This document shows, piece after piece, positions 51,894-60,742 of a stretch of DNA of 64,000 nucleotides; within the stretch, counting starts at the first letter, position 1, and every line of letters begins with the position of its first letter. The notes beneath the pieces were generated by a model that searched no databases, was not told where the DNA came from, and saw only the letters and a list, made by a program, of their open reading frames with translations. Source of the stretch: Saccharothrix sp. (GTDB lineage: Bacteria; Actinomycetota; Actinomycetes; Mycobacteriales; Pseudonocardiaceae); assembly GCF_031180885.1 (NCBI RefSeq), contig NZ_JAPSLK010000016.1, positions 62,001 through 126,000 of the forward strand, read 5' to 3'. The position numbers were made by a program, and so were the translations under genes.

Positions 51894-54335
51894 ATGATCC
51901 GGAGGACCTTGTTGCACGACGGCTGGCGGCTCCGCGCGGTGGGCGGCCCGATCCCGGAGCACATCGCGGACGTCGAGGTCCCCGCCCGGATACCCGGCAG
52001 CGCGCACCTCGACCTGCTCGCCGCCGGCCTCATCCCCGACCCGTACCTGGACCGCAACGAGGCCGACCTGGCATGGGCGCACCGCACCGACTGGCGGTTC
52101 ACGCTCGACTTCACCGCAGAGGCCGCGCGACCGGGCGAACGCGTCGAGCTGGCGTTCGACGGCCTGGACACGGTGGCCACCGTCGAGCTGAACGGCGCGG
52201 TCCTCGGCCACACCGCCAACATGCACCGCTCGTACCGCTTCGACGTGCGCGACCACCTCCGCGACGGGGCCAACCACCTCACCGTGACCCTCCGTTCGGC
52301 GCTGAACCACGCCGAAAACCAGGAACAACAACTGGGCTGGCGCGACCGCGCCTACAGCCACCCGTTCAACGCGATCCGCAAGATGGCCTGCTCCTTCGGC
52401 TGGGACTGGGGCCCCGACCTGCAGACCGCCGGCATCTGGCGGCCGGTCCGCCTGGAGCGCTGGGACACCGCCCGCCTCGCCCAGGTCCGCCCCCTGGTCA
52501 CCGTGGACGAAGACGGCACCGGCCGGGTAGAGGTCCACGTGACCGTCGACCGCGCCTCCAACGATCCCCTCACCATCCAGGCCACTGTGGACGGTCACTC
52601 GGAAAGCACAACCATCGACGGCGACCAAGCCGTCATCACCGTCATGGTGCCCAACGCCGACCTGTGGTGGCCCGCAGGCCACGGCGACCACCCGCTCTAC
52701 GACCTCGACGTCACCCTCCGCACCACGACCGAGGCCGACCGCCACCACCGCCGCATCGGCTTCCGCACGATCACCGTCGACACCACGCCCGACGACATCG
52801 GCGCCCCGTTCACCTTCGTCGTCAACGGCAAGCCGATCTTCGCCAAGGGCGCGAACTGGATCCCGGACGACCACTTCCTCACCCGGATCACCCGCGACCG
52901 GCTGGCCCGCCGGGTCGACCAGGCCGTGGCGGCGAACATGAACATGCTGCGGATCTGGGGCGGCGGGATCTACGAGTCCGAGGACTTCTACGACGTCTGC
53001 GACGAGCGCGGTGTCCTGGTGTGGCAGGACTTCCCGTTCGCCTGCGCGGCCTACGCCGAGGAGTCCCCGCTGTGGGAGGAGGTCGAGGCCGAGGCCCGCG
53101 AGCACGTCGCCCGTCTCACTTCGCACGCCTCGCTCGCCCTGTGGAACGGCAACAACGAGAACCTGTGGGGCTTCGCCGACTGGGGCTGGCCCGAACAGCT
53201 CCAGGGCCGCACCTGGGGCCTGCGGTACTACCGGGAGCTGCTCCCCGCCATCGTCGCCGAACTCGACCCCACCCGGCCCTACGCGCCGGGCAGCCCGTAC
53301 AGCCCGGGCGACCTGCACCCGAACCTCGACACCCACGGCACGCGTCACGAGTGGGAAGTCTGGAACCGGATCGACTACACGCGCTACCGTGATTTCACGC
53401 CCCGGTTCTGCTCGGAGTTCGGGTTCCAGGGTCCACCGACCTGGGCCACGCTCACCACGTGGATCCACGACGAGCCGCTGTCGCCCACCAGCCCGGCGTT
53501 CCTGCTGCACCAGAAGGCCGAGGACGGCAACGGCAAGCTGGCCCGCGGCCTGGCGCCGCACCTGCCGGTGCCCGAGGCGTTCGAGGACTGGCACTGGGCG
53601 ACCCAGCTCAACCAGGCCCGCGCGGTGGCGTTCGGGGTGGAGCACTTCCGGTCGCACTGGCCGCGCACGGCAGGGGCGCTGGTGTGGCAGCTCAACGACT
53701 GCTGGCCGGTCACGTCGTGGGCGGCCGTCGACAGCGAGGAGCGGCCGAAACCGCTGTACTACGCCCTGCGGCACGCCTTCGCGCCGCGCCTGCTGACCGT
53801 GCAGCCGCGGGACGGGCGGGACGTGCTGGTCGCCGTCAACGACACCGACGAGGTGTGGACCGGCGAGGTCACCGCCACGCGGCAGACGTTCGCGGGGGAG
53901 GAACGGGCGGCGGCTAAGCTCGTGCTGGACGTGCCCGCCCGGTCGGTGGCCGTCCTGGACCTGGCGCCGGAGCTGCTGACCCCGGCGGACGCGGAGCGGG
54001 AGGTGCTGGTGGCGACCACGGCGGACGCGCGTGCCGTGCACCTGTTCCGCGAGGACGTCGACCTGGCCTACGACCCGTCGCCGCTGACCGCGACCGCCGT
54101 CGCGGTGCCCGGCGGGTACCGGGTGGACGTGCGGGCCACGTCGTTCGCGCGGGACGTCGCCGTGCTGGCCGACCGGGTGGCGCCCGACGCCGAGACCGAC
54201 GACGCCCTGGTCACGCTGACCGCCGGCGAAACGCACTCGTTCACCGTCCGCACCGCCCGCGCCGTCGACCCGTCCGCGCTGACCGGTCCGCTGGTGCTGC
54301 GGTCGGCGAACAGCCTGTGCGCGGTGCGGGCATGA
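51894..54335 (+). CDS. GH2 beta-mannosidase
   Basis: Cytoplasmic exo-beta-mannosidase, 813 residues. ATG 51894 has no obvious ribosome site and may be near-leaderless. N-terminal galactose-binding-like domain (GWRLRAVGG; PGSAHLDLLAAGLIPDPYLD over residues 33-52), immunoglobulin-like domains, then a barrel with acid/base E422 (WNGNNENLWG) and nucleophile E508 (FCSEFGFQG). The NNE signature separates beta-mannosidases from beta-galactosidases. Together with GH36 it fully breaks down galactomannan fragments. Overlaps the LacI-like gene by ATGA. Confidence 0.94.
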   Translation: MIRRTLLHDGWRLRAVGGPIPEHIADVEVPARIPGSAHLDLLAAGLIPDPYLDRNEADLAWAHRTDWRFTLDFTAEAARPGERVELAFDGLDTVATVELNGAVLGHTANMHRSYRFDVRDHLRDGANHLTVTLRSALNHAENQEQQLGWRDRAYSHPFNAIRKMACSFGWDWGPDLQTAGIWRPVRLERWDTARLAQVRPLVTVDEDGTGRVEVHVTVDRASNDPLTIQATVDGHSESTTIDGDQAVITVMVPNADLWWPAGHGDHPLYDLDVTLRTTTEADRHHRRIGFRTITVDTTPDDIGAPFTFVVNGKPIFAKGANWIPDDHFLTRITRDRLARRVDQAVAANMNMLRIWGGGIYESEDFYDVCDERGVLVWQDFPFACAAYAEESPLWEEVEAEAREHVARLTSHASLALWNGNNENLWGFADWGWPEQLQGRTWGLRYYRELLPAIVAELDPTRPYAPGSPYSPGDLHPNLDTHGTRHEWEVWNRIDYTRYRDFTPRFCSEFGFQGPPTWATLTTWIHDEPLSPTSPAFLLHQKAEDGNGKLARGLAPHLPVPEAFEDWHWATQLNQARAVAFGVEHFRSHWPRTAGALVWQLNDCWPVTSWAAVDSEERPKPLYYALRHAFAPRLLTVQPRDGRDVLVAVNDTDEVWTGEVTATRQTFAGEERAAAKLVLDVPARSVAVLDLAPELLTPADAEREVLVATTADARAVHLFREDVDLAYDPSPLTATAVAVPGGYRVDVRATSFARDVAVLADRVAPDAETDDALVTLTAGETHSFTVRTARAVDPSALTGPLVLRSANSLCAVRA

Positions 54336-55168
54336 GCACCGGATCCATCGGCCTGGTCCTGGCCCGGCCCGCGCGGCTGCTGGGCACCGAGCCGTTCTTC
54401 ATGGAGTTCATCGCGGGCATCGAGGAGCGGCTGGCCGAGCGCGACCAGTCCGTGCTGCTGCACGTCGTGGGCGCGGAGGACGCGGAGATCGCGGCCTACC
54501 GGCGCTGGGCCGCGGGCGGCGTGGTGGACGCGGTGGTCGTGGTGAACCGGACCGCGGACGACCACCGCCCGGCCGTGCTGCGCGAGCTGGGCCTGCCCGC
54601 CGTGTACGTGGGGGAGCCCGACGACCTGGCGGTGCCGGCCGTGCGCACCGACGACGCCGGGCCGGTCCGCGAGGCCCTGTCCTACCTGCTGGAGCTGGGC
54701 CACCGCCGGATCGCCCGGGTCAGCGGCCCGGAGAACCTCCTGCACACCCGGGCGCGCACCGCCGCGCTGCTCGAAGGGTGCGCGGAGGCCGGGGTCGAGC
54801 CGGTGATCGTCGAGGGCGACTACTCGGAGGAGTCCGGCGCGAAGCTCACCGCCGCGCTGCTGGACGCCGCCGAGCCGCCGACCGCGATCCTGTACGACAA
54901 CGACGTCATGGCGGTCGCCGGCCTGGGCGCCGCCAAGTCCCGCGGCGTGGCCGTGCCCGACCGGCTGAGCCTGGTCGCCTGGGACGACTCCACGCTGTGC
55001 CGGCTGGCCTCGCCCGCGCTCACCACCATGAGCGTGGACGTGCACCAGTTCGGCGTGACGGTCGCCGAGTCCGTGCTGGAACTGATCGACGGCTCGCCGG
55101 TCACCGAGCGCTGGTCGCCGACCGCGACCCTGGTGCCGCGCGAGAGCACCACCGCACCTCCCCCCTGA
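54332..55168 (+). CDS. LacI-like sugar-sensor domain lacking the DNA-binding domain
   Basis: 278 residues covering the whole periplasmic-binding-protein-like core of a LacI/GalR regulator (start GSIGLVLARPARL; end SPVTERWSPTATLVPRES with DNDVMAVAGLGAAKSRGV near residue 190). The usual N-terminal helix-turn-helix of about 60 residues is absent: the ATG at 54332 overlaps the GH2 stop, and upstream DNA is coding for GH2. It may be a soluble sugar sensor, an anti-repressor-type partner of another regulator, or a fossil. The four-base overlap argues for real co-translation. Confidence 0.82.
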   Translation: MSTGSIGLVLARPARLLGTEPFFMEFIAGIEERLAERDQSVLLHVVGAEDAEIAAYRRWAAGGVVDAVVVVNRTADDHRPAVLRELGLPAVYVGEPDDLAVPAVRTDDAGPVREALSYLLELGHRRIARVSGPENLLHTRARTAALLEGCAEAGVEPVIVEGDYSEESGAKLTAALLDAAEPPTAILYDNDVMAVAGLGAAKSRGVAVPDRLSLVAWDDSTLCRLASPALTTMSVDVHQFGVTVAESVLELIDGSPVTERWSPTATLVPRESTTAPPP

Positions 55169-55176
55169 GGAGAACC

Positions 55177-56163
55177 ATGAGCCACACCGCCGCGCCGACC
55201 CGGTACGACGCCATGCCCTACCGCCGTTGCGGCCGCAGCGGCCTCAAGCTGCCGGCGGTGTCGCTGGGCCTGTGGCACAACTTCGGCCACGACAAGGCGC
55301 TGGACGGCCAGCGGGCGATCGTGCGCCGGGCGTTCGACCTCGGGGTGACCCACTTCGACCTGGCCAACAACTACGGCCCGCCGCCCGGTTCGGCGGAGGA
55401 GAGCTTCGGCCGGATCTTCGCCGACGACCTCAGCCGCCACCGCGACGAGATCCTGATCTCCACCAAGGCGGGTTACCACATGTGGGAAGGCCCCTACGGA
55501 GAGTGGGGCTCCCGCAAGTACCTGGTGTCCTCTTTGGACCAATCCCTGCGCCGCCTCAAGGTCGACTACGTCGACATCTTCTACCACCACCGCCCGGACC
55601 CGGACACCCCGCTCGAAGAGACGATGGCCGCGCTGGACCACGTTGTGCGGCAAGGCAAAGCTCTCTACGTCGGCATCTCGAACTACTCCGCCGACCAGAC
55701 CCGCGCCGCCGCCGCGCTCCTGCGCGACCTGGGCACGCCGCTGCTGATCCACCAGCCGTCGTACTCGATGGTCAACCGGTGGATCGAGGACGGCCTGCTG
55801 GAGGCGCTGGACGAGGTGGGCGCGGGCAGCATCGCGTTCTCCCCGCTGGCGCAGGGCATTCTGACCGACCGCTACCTCGGCGGCATCCCCGAGGGCTCGC
55901 GGGCGGCCGGTCCCAGCCCGTTCCTGGGCACCGCGAACCTCGACGAGGGCACCCTGGCCAAGGTCAAGGCGCTCAACGACATCGCGGCCCGCCGCGGCCA
56001 GACCCTGGCCCAGACGGCGATCGCGTGGGTGCTCCGCAGCGTCACCTCGGCCCTGGTCGGCGCGTCCAGCGTGCGCCAACTGGAGGACAACGTGGCGGCG
56101 ACCGGCAACCTCGACTTCACCGTCGCCGAACTGGACGAGATCGAACGGGCGCTCCGTGGCTGA
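55177..56163 (+). CDS. Aldo/keto reductase (YghZ/Gpr-like)
   Basis: NADPH-dependent aldehyde reductase, 328 residues. ATG 55177 follows GAGGAG, eight bases after the LacI-like stop. Catalytic tetrad region: DLANNYGP (Asp/Tyr), STKAGYHMW (Lys), YHHRPDPDTP (His); C-terminal NADPH site VLRSVTSALVGASS. Similar to L-glyceraldehyde-3-phosphate reductases and Kv-beta-like AKRs. In this locus it may reduce a sugar aldehyde; last gene of the GH2 operon. Confidence 0.92.
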   Translation: MSHTAAPTRYDAMPYRRCGRSGLKLPAVSLGLWHNFGHDKALDGQRAIVRRAFDLGVTHFDLANNYGPPPGSAEESFGRIFADDLSRHRDEILISTKAGYHMWEGPYGEWGSRKYLVSSLDQSLRRLKVDYVDIFYHHRPDPDTPLEETMAALDHVVRQGKALYVGISNYSADQTRAAAALLRDLGTPLLIHQPSYSMVNRWIEDGLLEALDEVGAGSIAFSPLAQGILTDRYLGGIPEGSRAAGPSPFLGTANLDEGTLAKVKALNDIAARRGQTLAQTAIAWVLRSVTSALVGASSVRQLEDNVAATGNLDFTVAELDEIERALRG

Positions 56164-56218
56164 ACCGCTTGCCCCGCCGGAGATTCCTGTCCTGTTTGTC
56201 ATCTTGCCCCGACCCTGC

Positions 56219-56230
56219 TTAATCGGTTAA
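56219..56230. promoter_or_regulatory. LacI-type operator-like palindrome
   Basis: TTAATCGGTTAA, with TTAA arms around a half-symmetric centre, lies 9 bases before the ROK kinase start. It resembles LacI/GalR operators. The LacI-like protein encoded nearby has no DNA-binding domain, so another regulator would be needed. Confidence 0.5.
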
Positions 56231-56239
56231 CTCGACGAC

Positions 56240-57175
56240 ATGGCCTCAGCACACGACCCGCTCGCGCTCGCCGTGGACGTCGGCGGCACGAAGCTCGCCG
56301 CGGCGCTGGTAGCCCCCGACGGCACGATCACCGCCCGCCGCACCACGCCGACGCCCGCGGGTGCCGGCGAGGTCGTGTGGCGGGCGTTGGCGGACATCGT
56401 CCGAGACCTGCTCGCCCTCGACCCGGTCCTGCTGGGCGCGGGCATCGCGTCCGCCGCGCCGATGGACCTGCGCACCGGCACGGTCAGCCCGGTGAACATC
56501 GCGGGCTGGCGCGGGTTCCCGATCGTGGATCGGGTCGGCGAGCTGGTGCCGGGCCTGCCGGTCCGGCTGGGCGGCGACGCGCAGTGCATGGCGCTGGCCG
56601 AGTACCACCACGGCACCGGCCGGGGGAGCCGGTGCCTGCTCGGCATGGTGGTGTCCACCGGCATCGGCGGTGGTTTCGTGTTCGACGGCAAGGCCCACTT
56701 CGGCACGTCCGGCAACGCCGGGCACGTCGGCCACTTCGTCGTGGACCCGGCCGGCCCGGAATGCCGTTGCGGCGCAAGGGGTTGCGCGGAGGCGATCGCC
56801 AGCGGCCCGTCCATGGTCCGCTGGGCGACCGACCAGGGCTGGCGGCCCGTCGGCCAGGCCGACGGCGTGGCACTGGCGGCGGCGGCCCGCGCCGGCGACC
56901 CGGTGGCGCGCGCCGCGTTCGACCGGTCCGGCAAGGCGGTGGCCCACGTGATCACCGTGGCGTCCGCGCTGTGCGAGATCGACCGGGTGGTGATCGGCGG
57001 CGGCGTGGCCCAGGCGTGGGACCTCTTGGAGCCCGCGATCACCGGTGCGCTGGGTCAGTGGCCGGGTCTGGAGTTCATGCGCGCGGTGGAGGTCCGCCCC
57101 GCGACCCTGGGCGTGGACGCCGGGCTCATCGGCGCGGCGGCACTGGTGGGGGACCGAACCCCGGCGGTGCTCTGA
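56240..57175 (+). CDS. ROK-family sugar kinase (glucokinase/mannokinase-like)
   Basis: ATP-dependent hexose kinase, 311 residues, without a helix-turn-helix. Phosphate motif DVGGTKLAAAL at residue 13, ATP/sugar site GMVVSTGIGGGFV, catalytic Asp in LGGDAQCMALAE, substrate EGHXGH-type GHVGHFVVDP and zinc motif CRCGARGC. It would phosphorylate mannose, galactose or glucose freed by the GH2/GH36 enzymes; the exact sugar cannot be read from sequence. Separate from the preceding operon by 76 bp with its own operator-like palindrome; ends in a bidirectional hairpin. Confidence 0.9.
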   Translation: MASAHDPLALAVDVGGTKLAAALVAPDGTITARRTTPTPAGAGEVVWRALADIVRDLLALDPVLLGAGIASAAPMDLRTGTVSPVNIAGWRGFPIVDRVGELVPGLPVRLGGDAQCMALAEYHHGTGRGSRCLLGMVVSTGIGGGFVFDGKAHFGTSGNAGHVGHFVVDPAGPECRCGARGCAEAIASGPSMVRWATDQGWRPVGQADGVALAAAARAGDPVARAAFDRSGKAVAHVITVASALCEIDRVVIGGGVAQAWDLLEPAITGALGQWPGLEFMRAVEVRPATLGVDAGLIGAAALVGDRTPAVL

Positions 57176-57234
57176 GTCGGCCTTCCTGCCCACGGCCGCA
57201 AGACCGAGGTGACCGGGCTCCGGCCAGGCCCGCT

Positions 57235-57270
57235 GGGCGACGACGGGCGCCTGAGCACCCGTCGTCGCCC
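57235..57270. terminator. Bidirectional hairpin terminator
   Basis: GGGCGACGACGGG (57235-57247) and its exact complement (57258-57270) form a 13-bp stem with a 10-base loop, placed between the convergent ROK kinase and LPMO genes. Confidence 0.85.
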
Positions 57271-57282
57271 TTACCCGAGCGG

Positions 57283-57948
57283 TCACTGGAAGATGACGTC
57301 ACTGCACAGGTAGTAGGCCTGGTCCATGTGGCTGGCCTGCCAGATCGTGAACACCACGTGTCGCCCGGTCCGGCTGCCCGCGTTGACCTGGGCCTGGTAG
57401 AGGCCCGTGGTCGGGTAGCGGCCGGTGGAGGCGACCAGCTCCAGGTTGCTCCAGCTCAGCGGCTGGGTGGTCGGGTTGAACCCCTGGCGCGTGATGTAGA
57501 TGCGCAGGTAGTCCGCACCGTGCCGGGCCTGGTCGGTGATGGTGAGCGTGAACTGGCGCGGCTTGGTCGCGGCCTGCCAGGCGCCGACGGCGTCCAGCGC
57601 CCGGTACCGGCCGCCCTCGGTGAGCCCGCCGCTGCACAGCTGGCCGTTGGGCAGCGCGCCCTGGTGGTTGCCGCCGACGCCGTTGCGGTACAGGCCGTTC
57701 CAGTTCCACATGGCGTTCGGGTCGGTCTTCCACGCCTGGGCGCACATCGGGTCGGTCTGGCCCATGTTCGGGTTCAGGTGGTCGCTGCCCCAGCGCTGCC
57801 AGCAGCCGTAGTTGCGCGACGGCGGGTCGGTGACCGACCCGTGCGCACCGGCCACGCCCGGCGTGAACAGCGCGACGAGCCCTGCGGCGAAGACCGCCAG
57901 TACCGCCGAAACGACACCGAGGCTCCGGAAACCGCGTCTGAAGGTCAT
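57283..57948 (-). CDS. Secreted AA10 lytic polysaccharide monooxygenase
   Basis: Copper-dependent oxidase that cuts crystalline chitin or cellulose. 221 residues, a single AA10 domain. The Sec signal ends GVAGA, leaving His36 as residue 1 of the mature protein (HGSVTDPPSRNYGC); the second copper His is H207 in WQASHMDQAYYLCSDV. These two form the histidine brace. No carbohydrate-binding module is attached. A perfect CebR box 32 bp upstream argues for control by cello-oligosaccharides and thus a role in cellulose attack, though many chitin-active AA10s look alike. Confidence 0.95.
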   Translation of the reverse strand: MTFRRGFRSLGVVSAVLAVFAAGLVALFTPGVAGAHGSVTDPPSRNYGCWQRWGSDHLNPNMGQTDPMCAQAWKTDPNAMWNWNGLYRNGVGGNHQGALPNGQLCSGGLTEGGRYRALDAVGAWQAATKPRQFTLTITDQARHGADYLRIYITRQGFNPTTQPLSWSNLELVASTGRYPTTGLYQAQVNAGSRTGRHVVFTIWQASHMDQAYYLCSDVIFQ

Positions 57949-57980
57949 GTGTGTCCTCCACGATGAGGATGTCCTCTGAC

Positions 57981-57994
57981 TGGGAGCGCTCCCA
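57981..57994 (-). promoter_or_regulatory. Perfect CebR-type operator before LPMO
   Basis: TGGGAGCGCTCCCA is the exact 14-bp palindrome known for CebR in Streptomyces. It ends 32 bases upstream of the LPMO start codon at 57948, a position suited to repression. Confidence 0.88.
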
Positions 57995-58084
57995 GTTCCT
58001 CAAGGTAGCGGAACCATCACCAACTGTGAACCCCAGCCGCCAGTCGAGACGCACCCGGGGAAGGCGATTCCGCAGCGCGCGGGC

Positions 58085-58522
58085 CTAGGGGTAGTACCCC
58101 GCCACGGGAACACGGGCTTCGTCGTACAAGTACGGCCCCTCCGTCGGCACCACCGGGAACCCGCCGGACGTCTTCAACCCGTTGAGCTGGTCGGCCGACA
58201 GCGCGAACACCACCCGCCCGATCCCCGACCGCGCCAACGCCCCCGCGCACATCCCGCACGGCTCGCAGCTGGTGTACATGGTCGTGCCGGCGGCCGTCTC
58301 GGCGTCCAGCTCCCGCCCCGCCCACCGCGCCAGCTTCAGCTCGGGGTGGGCGGTGATGTCCGAGTCCGTGATGCTGGAGTTCCGCTCCTCCACCAGCACC
58401 GACCCGTCCGGCCCGACCAGCAGCGACCCGAACGGCGGGTTCCCGCCCTCCCTCGCCTCCGCCGCCAGGGCGATCGCCCGCCGCAAGTGCCCTTCCGCCA
58501 CCGCACCGATCCCCGAACTCAC
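58085..58522 (-). CDS. Nucleoside/cytidine deaminase-family protein
   Basis: Zinc-dependent deaminase of 145 residues (CMP/dCMP and guanine deaminase superfamily). GTG 58522 overlaps the stop of the upstream oxidoreductase gene (GTGA) and has GGAG upstream; the frame to 58558 is not preferred. Zinc site: TAHPELKLAR, where HPE replaces the usual HAE, plus SCEPCGMC with two Cys ligands. The Pro in HPE is slightly unusual. The substrate is unknown: guanine, cytosine or a modified base. Confidence 0.87.
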   Translation of the reverse strand: MSSGIGAVAEGHLRRAIALAAEAREGGNPPFGSLLVGPDGSVLVEERNSSITDSDITAHPELKLARWAGRELDAETAAGTTMYTSCEPCGMCAGALARSGIGRVVFALSADQLNGLKTSGGFPVVPTEGPYLYDEARVPVAGYYP

Positions 58523-59319
58523 CGGATCTCCTTCCGCACCGTCGCCAACGCCTGCCAAGCCACCTCGGGGTGCCGGGTCTCGTCCGGATCTCCCACGAAC
58601 GGGTCCAGCACCACCGCCTCCACCCCGTCCTCCCGCAACGCCTCCAGATCCGCCACGACGTCCTCAATGGACCCTTCGCCCATCCGCCGATCCGCCCCCA
58701 CCGAATCGGTCAGCCGCAACAGGATCCGGGGCGCCAACGCGGGCATCGGCCGGTCCTCCGCCACCGCGACCGCCGCCAACCGGTCCACCCCTTCCCGCCA
58801 GGCCGACCGGGTGAGCCGCAACGGGTGCCACGCGTCGCCCAACCGCACCGTTCGCCGCAACGCCCCGTCGCTCTGCCCGCCGACCCACACCGGCACCCCG
58901 ACCTCGCGCAGGGCGGTCACCACCTCGTCCGTCAACCGCCCGCGAGCGGAGAACGGCACCCCCAGCGCCTCGAACTCCTGCCGAGCCCACCCGACGCCGA
59001 CCCCCATCACCAGCCGGTCCCCGCTCAACGCCCGCAGGTTCGCCGCCATCCGCGCCACCAGCAACGGGTGCCGGTAGGGCGCGATCAGGACGGTCGTCCC
59101 CAACGTGATCCGCTCGGTCACCCCGGCCAGCCAGGACAACGTGGTGAACGGCTCGTAGAACGGCTCCGGGTACTGCTCCGCCACGTCCGGCGTGACCACC
59201 ACGTGGTCGGACACCATGAGCAGGTCGAACCCGAGCCCCTCCACCGTCCGCGCCCAGTCGCGCAGCACCGCGGGGTTGGTCCCGGGCCCGAAGTTCGGGA
59301 CGTTCACACCGATTCGCAC
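58519..59319 (-). CDS. LLM-class F420-dependent oxidoreductase
   Basis: 266 residues; the GTG at 59319 is taken because the barrel begins there (RIGVNVPNFGPGTNP); no strong ribosome site. Luciferase-like barrel with LLMVSDHVVV, ITLGTTVLIAPYRHP and GDRLVMGVGVGW, typical of F420-dependent LLM enzymes (TIGR03619-like). Unlike the two LLM genes at 41-43 kb this one is intact. Co-translated with the deaminase gene downstream. The substrate is unknown. Confidence 0.9.
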   Translation of the reverse strand: MRIGVNVPNFGPGTNPAVLRDWARTVEGLGFDLLMVSDHVVVTPDVAEQYPEPFYEPFTTLSWLAGVTERITLGTTVLIAPYRHPLLVARMAANLRALSGDRLVMGVGVGWARQEFEALGVPFSARGRLTDEVVTALREVGVPVWVGGQSDGALRRTVRLGDAWHPLRLTRSAWREGVDRLAAVAVAEDRPMPALAPRILLRLTDSVGADRRMGEGSIEDVVADLEALREDGVEAVVLDPFVGDPDETRHPEVAWQALATVRKEIR

Positions 59320-59412
59320 GACCCCAACACTAGGCCCGCCAAACCGTGACCCAAAGGCAGAACTCACGGTCTGAAGCGGCCAACGCCGCAAAATCCACGG
59401 TAATCTCGGCCG

Positions 59413-59856
59413 ATGACCCTCGACCCCACCGACTGGGCGATCCTGACCGAACTCCAGTCCGACGGCCGGATCGCGCTCACCGAACTGGGCCGCCGGGTCA
59501 ACCTCAGCCCCTCCGCGACCACCGAACGGGTCAAGCGGCTGGAAGCCGCCGGCGTCATCACCGGCTACCGCGCCACCGTCGACCTGGCCAAGGCGGGTTA
59601 CGCGGTGTTGGCCGTGGTGCGCCTCAAGTACCCCGGCAACCGGCACGAACCCCTGCACCGGCTGCTCGCCGAACGCACCGAGGTGCTGGAGTGCCTGCGC
59701 GTCACCGGCGAGGACTGCTACACGCTCAAGGTCGCCGCCACCTCCATGCCCCACCTGGAGCGGGTGGTCAACGAGCTGACCGCGTTCGGCAGCACCACGA
59801 CCAACGTCGTCTACCGCGAGACCCTGCCCTACCGGGGCGTCGCCGACCCCGGTTGA
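59413..59856 (+). CDS. Lrp/AsnC-family regulator
   Basis: Amino-acid-responsive regulator, 147 residues. An N-terminal helix-turn-helix (DWAILTELQSDGRIALTELG split over 6-26; LSPSATTERVKRLEAAGVI) precedes a RAM ligand-binding domain (about 65-145). ATG 59413. Divergent from the F420-type oxidoreductase/deaminase pair across 93 bp, which it may control. The stop lies four bases from the convergent putative anti-sigma gene. Confidence 0.92.
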   Translation: MTLDPTDWAILTELQSDGRIALTELGRRVNLSPSATTERVKRLEAAGVITGYRATVDLAKAGYAVLAVVRLKYPGNRHEPLHRLLAERTEVLECLRVTGEDCYTLKVAATSMPHLERVVNELTAFGSTTTNVVYRETLPYRGVADPG

Positions 59857-59860
59857 CAAC

Positions 59861-60742
59861 TCACTTCCAGCGAGCGGCGGGTTCGCACTTCGTGGTGTCG
59901 TCGTCCTTCATGTTCCACGCGCCGAAGACGACCCGGTTGTCCGGCGCGACGAAGCACTTCTTCCCCAGGTCGACGCTCGACGCCAGCAGCTTCCCGTTCC
60001 GGTCGTACGCGCGCACCTCGAACCCCTCCGACTCGGGGATCGTCCAGTGGGTGGGGAAGATGTTGCGGGCGACGAAGGTGCCGTTGGCGATGGTGGCGTC
60101 CACGGTCTGGCCGTCGTAGGTGAAGGTCACCCGGCCGACCTCGGGGGTGACCCGGCCGCCGGCCGTCGCGGTGCCGTGCTGTCCCCGGTAGATCTCCTTG
60201 TTGCCCGGGACGTCACCGCCCGCGCTGCCGCCGTTGGTGTCGATCGCGATCGGGTTCGACATCCACTCCAGGTCGAAGCCGCTGGTGAAGCCCGCGTTGT
60301 AGGGCATCCCGGGTCCGTCGATGGTGCACAGCAGCGCGGCGTTCTCGGTGTAGATCAAGGCCCACTTGCCGGCCTCGTCCTCGCCGTACTGGTAGAGCGT
60401 GCCCTTGCCGGAGCCGGTGGAGATCTGGACGCAGCCCGCCTCGATCTCGGCGATCCGCTCGGGGGTCAGCCCGTGGACCACCGGCTTCGTCGGCGTGGGG
60501 GCCGGCGCGGAAGTCGGCACCGACGTCGTGGTCACCTGCTGGGCCGGGCCGACCGCCTCGGTCCGCTGCCACGGCTGGACGAACGCCACGACCGCGACCA
60601 CCGCGCCCACCGCGGTGACGGCCGTGACCAGGGGCGCGAAGCGGAACGGCCGGCGCGCGGTCACGGCGCGCTCGACCTCGGCGCGGATCTCGGCCCGGCG
60701 ACCGGGGGGCAGGTCGCGGGCCGGGGGGAGCGTGGTGTTCAT
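59861..60742 (-). CDS. Putative membrane anti-sigma or partner protein of ECF sigma factor
   Basis: 293 residues. ATG 60742 overlaps the sigma factor stop by ATGA, so the pair is co-made. An N-terminal cytoplasmic segment of about 35 residues (RRAEIRAEVERAVTARRPFRF), one membrane helix (about 38-57), a Thr/Pro-rich spacer and a roughly 200-residue extracytoplasmic domain with three Cys, not recognised. There is no zinc-binding anti-sigma motif (HxxxCxxC). A role in holding the sigma factor at the membrane rests on coupling and topology only. Confidence 0.65.
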   Translation of the reverse strand: MNTTLPPARDLPPGRRAEIRAEVERAVTARRPFRFAPLVTAVTAVGAVVAVVAFVQPWQRTEAVGPAQQVTTTSVPTSAPAPTPTKPVVHGLTPERIAEIEAGCVQISTGSGKGTLYQYGEDEAGKWALIYTENAALLCTIDGPGMPYNAGFTSGFDLEWMSNPIAIDTNGGSAGGDVPGNKEIYRGQHGTATAGGRVTPEVGRVTFTYDGQTVDATIANGTFVARNIFPTHWTIPESEGFEVRAYDRNGKLLASSVDLGKKCFVAPDNRVVFGAWNMKDDDTTKCEPAARWK

